Shown in pieces: positions 5,318-7,737 of a DNA stretch of 7,737 bases. Every line of letters starts with the position of its first letter. Within the stretch, counting starts at the first letter, position 1. Origin of the DNA: DATAFO01 sp046728015 (GTDB lineage Bacteria; Actinomycetota; Thermoleophilia; Solirubrobacterales; 70-9); NCBI GenBank assembly GCA_046728015.1, contig JBKPDQ010000038.1, positions 1-7,737 on the forward strand, read 5' to 3'. The notes under the pieces were generated by a model. That model saw only the letters and a program-made list of their open reading frames with translations, was not told the origin of the DNA and ran no database searches. Both the position numbers and the translations under genes were made by a program.

Positions 5318-6246
5318 CGGTCCCCTCCGTTCTTGACCATCGTCAGGTAGCGGTCCTCGAGGGTGGCGCCGGTCACGCGCAGCTCGGCGAGGACGATCCC
5401 GCCCTCGCCCGCGGCGCGGTTGAGCGCGGCCGCCAGCCGCCGGGGATCGTTACCGTCCACGGCGATCTCCAGGTGGTCGTCGACGGCCCGGCTCTCGTGG
5501 CCCGCCGCTGTGAGCAAGCCGCGCAGTCGTTCCATATCGGCGGGGTGCTCGGGCGCGACGGCGAGGCTCGCGCCGGAGCGGTCCAGCAGCTCGGACGCCG
5601 GGCCCTGGAAGACGAGCCGCCCGTCGTCGATCACGATCAGCCAGTCGCTGACCTGCTCGAGCTCCGCGAGCACGTGGGAGGAGACGAGCACGGTGCGCGA
5701 GCCGGTCGCCAGTCGCCCGATCAGGCCTCGCATCTCGTGCACGCCGGCCGGGTCGAGCCCGTTGATCGGCTCGTCGAGGATGAGCAGGCTCGGGTCGCCG
5801 AGCATCGCGGCTGCGATCCCGAGGCGCTGCTTCATCCCGAACGAGTAGTCGCGGAAGCGATCGTCGCCGCGCGCAGAGAGTCCCACGAGCTCGAGAAGCT
5901 CTGGGATCTGAGACTGGTCCTGGCCGGCCGCAGTGGCCAGCACGGCGAGGTTCTGGGCGCCGGTGAGGGCCGGGTAGAAGGCCGGGGCCTCGACGAGGGC
6001 GCCGACGCGGCCGAGGTACGAGGAAGGGTCGTCGAGCGGCTCGCCGAGCACCTGCCCGCCGCCGCCGGATGGCTTCAGGAGGCCGAGGAGCATCGCCATC
6101 GTCGTCGTCTTGCCGGCGCCGTTGGGGCCGACGAACCCGGCGACCACGCCGGGTGGCACGTCGATCGTCAGGTTCTCGACCGCGGCACGAGCGCCGTAGC
6201 GCTTGGTGAGGTTGCGCAGTGTGATCGCGTTGGTCATGGCCGACAT
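5314..6246 (-). CDS. ABC transporter ATP-binding protein (BcrA/DrrA-like)
   Basis: A cytoplasmic ATPase powering the permease encoded next to it. Numbered from ATG 6237 (307 residues), Walker A is GPNGAGKTT (37-45), the signature is YSFGMKQRL (131-139), Walker B is LLILDEP (151-157) with the D-loop GLDP (160-163), and the switch His is in SSH (186-188). Where the Q-loop Gln is expected, after VGALV, the residue is Glu83 within EAPAFYPALTGAQNL; this 'E-x-P-x-F-Y-P' variant is usual in the bacitracin-type subgroup. Residues 220-307 form a C-terminal accessory domain, also usual there. ATG 6246 gives three more residues (MSA); neither start has a clear ribosome site. An upstream ATG at 6384 would add a low-complexity Arg/Pro-rich extension through the divergent control region and is rejected. 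Confidence 0.92.
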   Translation of the reverse strand: MSAMTNAITLRNLTKRYGARAAVENLTIDVPPGVVAGFVGPNGAGKTTTMAMLLGLLKPSGGGGQVLGEPLDDPSSYLGRVGALVEAPAFYPALTGAQNLAVLATAAGQDQSQIPELLELVGLSARGDDRFRDYSFGMKQRLGIAAAMLGDPSLLILDEPINGLDPAGVHEMRGLIGRLATGSRTVLVSSHVLAELEQVSDWLIVIDDGRLVFQGPASELLDRSGASLAVAPEHPADMERLRGLLTAAGHESRAVDDHLEIAVDGNDPRRLAAALNRAAGEGGIVLAELRVTGATLEDRYLTMVKNGGDR

Positions 6247-6339
6247 GATCGGGCCGGCCGGGCCGCCTGTCGTCGGCCGCGGTGACGATCTTGCGTGGCC
6301 CGCGAGTCGATCTCCGTACACGAGGCGTCGTCCTCGAGA

Positions 6340-6354
6340 ACGACCCGCGGTCGT
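6340..6354. promoter_or_regulatory. Candidate operator, inverted repeat ACGACC-CGC-GGTCGT
   Basis: A perfect 6-bp inverted repeat with a 3-bp centre in the divergent gap between the ABC exporter and the sensor kinase. The core GACCCGCGGTC also occurs, on the opposite strand, at 2894-2904 upstream of the YceI unit. It lies about 94 bp upstream of the exporter ATPase start and 105 bp upstream of the kinase start, so it could serve either side. Function is inferred from symmetry and position only. Confidence 0.4.
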
Positions 6355-6390
6355 CAGGTCGGGCGACACTCCCGGGGCGCGCAAGTCCTC

Positions 6391-6419
6391 CTCGCGGATG
6401 AGGTGAAATCGTCCGCGAG
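6391..6419. promoter_or_regulatory. Candidate regulator site, 8-bp inverted repeat CTCGCGGA-13-TCCGCGAG
   Basis: CTCGCGGA (6391-6398) and TCCGCGAG (6412-6419) are perfect inverted copies. Their centres are 21 bp apart, two helical turns, so both halves face the same side of the DNA, as expected for a dimeric regulator. The centre is about 54 bp before the proposed kinase transcription start. The likely ligand is the LuxR-class response regulator encoded from 7637, which is inference. Confidence 0.4.
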
Positions 6420-6436
6420 GTGCGCGAGGGATGGGC

Positions 6437-6458
6437 GTAGCGGCGCTACGGTGGCCCC
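6437..6458 (+). promoter_or_regulatory. Leaderless-type promoter of the sensor kinase gene, with overlapping GTAGC-GGC-GCTAC palindrome
   Basis: TACGGT (6447-6452) fits the actinobacterial TANNNT -10 box and ends six bases before the GTG at 6459. That spacing puts the transcription start on or beside the start codon, so the mRNA would be leaderless; no Shine-Dalgarno sequence is present. The inverted repeat GTAGC/GCTAC (6437-6449) overlaps the first bases of the -10 box, where a bound protein would block or modulate initiation. No clear -35 box is visible. Confidence 0.5.
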
Positions 6459-7640
6459 GTGAGTTCGCGGCGTCTCATCGATCGGCTGCGCACGCTCGAT
6501 CCTCGGCTGATCGACGCGCTGATCGCGCTTGCGCTCACCGCCCTCTTCGCGGTTCAGTTCGGGTTCGGCGAACAGCCCGGGCCCGAGGCCGACGTCGTCA
6601 ACCTGATCACCGGTCCGCTGCTGGCACTGACGCTGGTGTGGCGCCGGCGCGCGCCCCTGGCGATGATCTTCGCATTCGCCGTCATCACCGTGACGAACGA
6701 AGCCCTCGGCGGCGGCCTCTTCAGCTTTCCCGAGTCCGACAGAGCGGAAGGGTTGGAGCCGTTCGCATCGCTGCTCACCGCAGGGGTGGCGTTCTACTCG
6801 CTCGGAGCCCACGCGGACGAGCGTCGGGCCACCATCGGCCTCGTCGTTGGCGTGATCTCGTTCTGGGTCACGGTGTTCGTCTCCGCGCAGGTGGACTTCG
6901 GCAGCTTCTTCTTCTCCACGACGCTCGCCGTGGCGCCTTGGCTCCTCGGCCGCATCGTCCGGGCGCGCCACCTTCGCCTCATCGCCGCCGAGCGCGAGCA
7001 GGAGCAGCGAGCTCGTATCGCCGTGGGCGACGAGCGCGCCCGCATCGCGCGCGAGCTCCACGACGTCGTCGCCCATAGCGTCGGGGTCATCGTCGTGCAG
7101 GCAGAAGGGGCGCGCCGGGTCTTCGAGCACGATCCCGAGCGCGCCCGCGAGGCGCTGGAGTCGATCGAGCGCACGGCGCGCACGGCGCTCGCGGACATGC
7201 GACGTTCGCTCGGGGTGTTGCGACGCGAGCGTGATGAGCGGGCGCTGGCGCCACAGCCCGGGGTCGACGACCTGCCCGGGCTGATCGAGGAGGCGAGGGC
7301 GAGCGGGCTGACTGTCGAGCTTGCCGTGGAGGGTCAACGGGTACCGCTTCCTCAAGCGCTCGACCTCTCCGCGTACCGGATCGTCCAGGAGGCGCTCACC
7401 AACGTGATCAAGCACGCCGGCGCGGCGCGTGCCCTGGTCACAGTTCGGTATCTCGACGACGAGCTGGAGGTCGAGGTCGGCGACGACGGGGCCGGGCCAC
7501 CGGTCCCCGCGGCCGACGGGTCGGGGCTGGGGATCATCGGAATGCGCGAGCGGGTCGAGGCGCACGGGGGCCGGCTGCACGCCGGCGCGGGGACGGATGG
7601 GGGCTTCCTCGTCCGTGCCTCTCTACCGTTGGACGGATGA
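6459..7640 (+). CDS. Sensor histidine kinase, NarL/DesK type (HisKA_3)
   Basis: A 393-residue membrane kinase that would autophosphorylate and pass phosphate to the regulator encoded next. The N-terminal part has four to six hydrophobic segments (near 18-35, 47-61, 66-82, 102-116, 124-143 and 149-165), with no large extracellular domain. An Arg/Glu-rich linker leads to the HisKA_3 dimerisation helix ERARIARELHDVVAHSVGV (192-210), with His201 the predicted phosphoacceptor. The ATPase domain follows: N-box YRIVQEALTNVIKHA (306-320, Asn315), G1 box DDGAG (342-346) and G2 box GLGIIGMRERV (356-366). The GTG start is supported by the promoter six bases upstream; an ATG at 6431 is in a different frame. 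The stop overlaps the next ATG as ATGA. Membrane-embedded sensors beside BcrA-like exporters often respond to envelope stress or antimicrobials; the signal here is unknown. Confidence 0.93.
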   Translation: MSSRRLIDRLRTLDPRLIDALIALALTALFAVQFGFGEQPGPEADVVNLITGPLLALTLVWRRRAPLAMIFAFAVITVTNEALGGGLFSFPESDRAEGLEPFASLLTAGVAFYSLGAHADERRATIGLVVGVISFWVTVFVSAQVDFGSFFFSTTLAVAPWLLGRIVRARHLRLIAAEREQEQRARIAVGDERARIARELHDVVAHSVGVIVVQAEGARRVFEHDPERAREALESIERTARTALADMRRSLGVLRRERDERALAPQPGVDDLPGLIEEARASGLTVELAVEGQRVPLPQALDLSAYRIVQEALTNVIKHAGAARALVTVRYLDDELEVEVGDDGAGPPVPAADGSGLGIIGMRERVEAHGGRLHAGAGTDGGFLVRASLPLDG

Positions 7641-7737
7641 GCATCGGGGTCCTGATCGCCGACGACCAGGCGCTCGTCCGGAGTGGATTTCGCATGGTCC
7701 TCGAGGCCGAGGACGACATCGAGGTCGTGGGCGAGGC
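7637..7737 (+). CDS. Response regulator, receiver domain start (NarL/LuxR-type by context; 3' end outside window)
   Basis: Only the first 33 codons are present. MSIGVLIADDQALVRSGFRM is the classic receiver opening: strand beta-1 VLIADD with the acidic pair Asp9-Asp10 that binds Mg2+, then helix 1 with V-R-x-G-F. The phosphoacceptor Asp near residue 54 and the output domain lie beyond the window. Pairing with a HisKA_3 kinase predicts a LuxR-type helix-turn-helix output domain; this is expected from the kinase class and not seen here. The ATG at 7637 overlaps the kinase stop (ATGA), so the two are translationally coupled. Confidence 0.9.
   Translation, partial: MSIGVLIADDQALVRSGFRMVLEAEDDIEVVGE

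Noticed and set aside
5473..6285. Long open frame on the plus strand opposite the ABC ATPase
   Set aside because: The minus strand carries Walker A, signature, Walker B and switch His; the plus frame is an Arg/Ala/Glu-rich shadow.
6247..6384. N-terminal extension of the ABC ATPase to an ATG at 6384
   Set aside because: It is an Arg/Pro/Gly-rich stretch covering the divergent control region; ABC ATPases of this type start a few residues before the first beta strand.
6354..7580. Long open frame on the minus strand opposite the sensor kinase
   Set aside because: It is a shadow of high third-position GC in the kinase gene; its His/Arg/Asp-rich composition has no domain character, while the plus strand has all kinase motifs.

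Overview
The window is GC-rich chromosomal DNA. Its codon use is GC-biased at third positions, one gene has a leaderless-type promoter with a TANNNT box just before a GTG start, and the SnoaL-like protein starts MSQENVE. Together these suggest an actinobacterium, perhaps Thermoleophilia (Solirubrobacterales/Gaiellales-like). The taxon is inferred from style, not from a marker gene.

Layout. (1) 2-532: C-terminal half of a drug/metabolite-transporter-type membrane protein, cut by the window edge. (2) 533-2979: an accessory, partly decayed region. It opens with a 12-bp direct-repeat pair and a tRNA T-arm-like sequence that looks like an integration scar. It then holds a minus-strand remnant resembling the C-terminal HEPN domain of ApeA-like proteins (frameshifted), an intact AAC(6')-like GNAT acetyltransferase (-), an intact SnoaL-like protein (+), and a second SnoaL-like gene (-) broken by a stop and a frameshift. 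A short palindrome of the form GCTTY-6nt-RAAGC occurs at the boundaries of the two intact genes (1204, 1786, 1806, 2271), with a degenerate copy near 2397. This is the most unusual structure here. (3) 2980-4288: a two-gene unit encoding a soluble beta-rich protein of unknown function and a YceI-family protein. (4) 4289-4531: a convergent gap with no convincing gene. (5) 4532-6246: a minus-strand ABC exporter operon of permease and ATPase with a 4-bp ATGA overlap. (6) 6247-6458: a divergent control region with two inverted repeats and a leaderless promoter. (7) 6459-7737: a NarL/DesK-type sensor kinase and the start of its response regulator, again with an ATGA overlap.

How the parts work together. 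The right half reads as a sense-and-export module: the membrane kinase and LuxR-class regulator probably control the divergent BcrA-like ABC exporter through the shared control region. An 11-bp palindromic core there, GACCCGCGGTC, recurs on the other strand upstream of the two-gene YceI unit, so the two units may share a regulator. The left half is an accessory patch in which small single-gene units, bounded by the palindrome, sit among decayed relatives.
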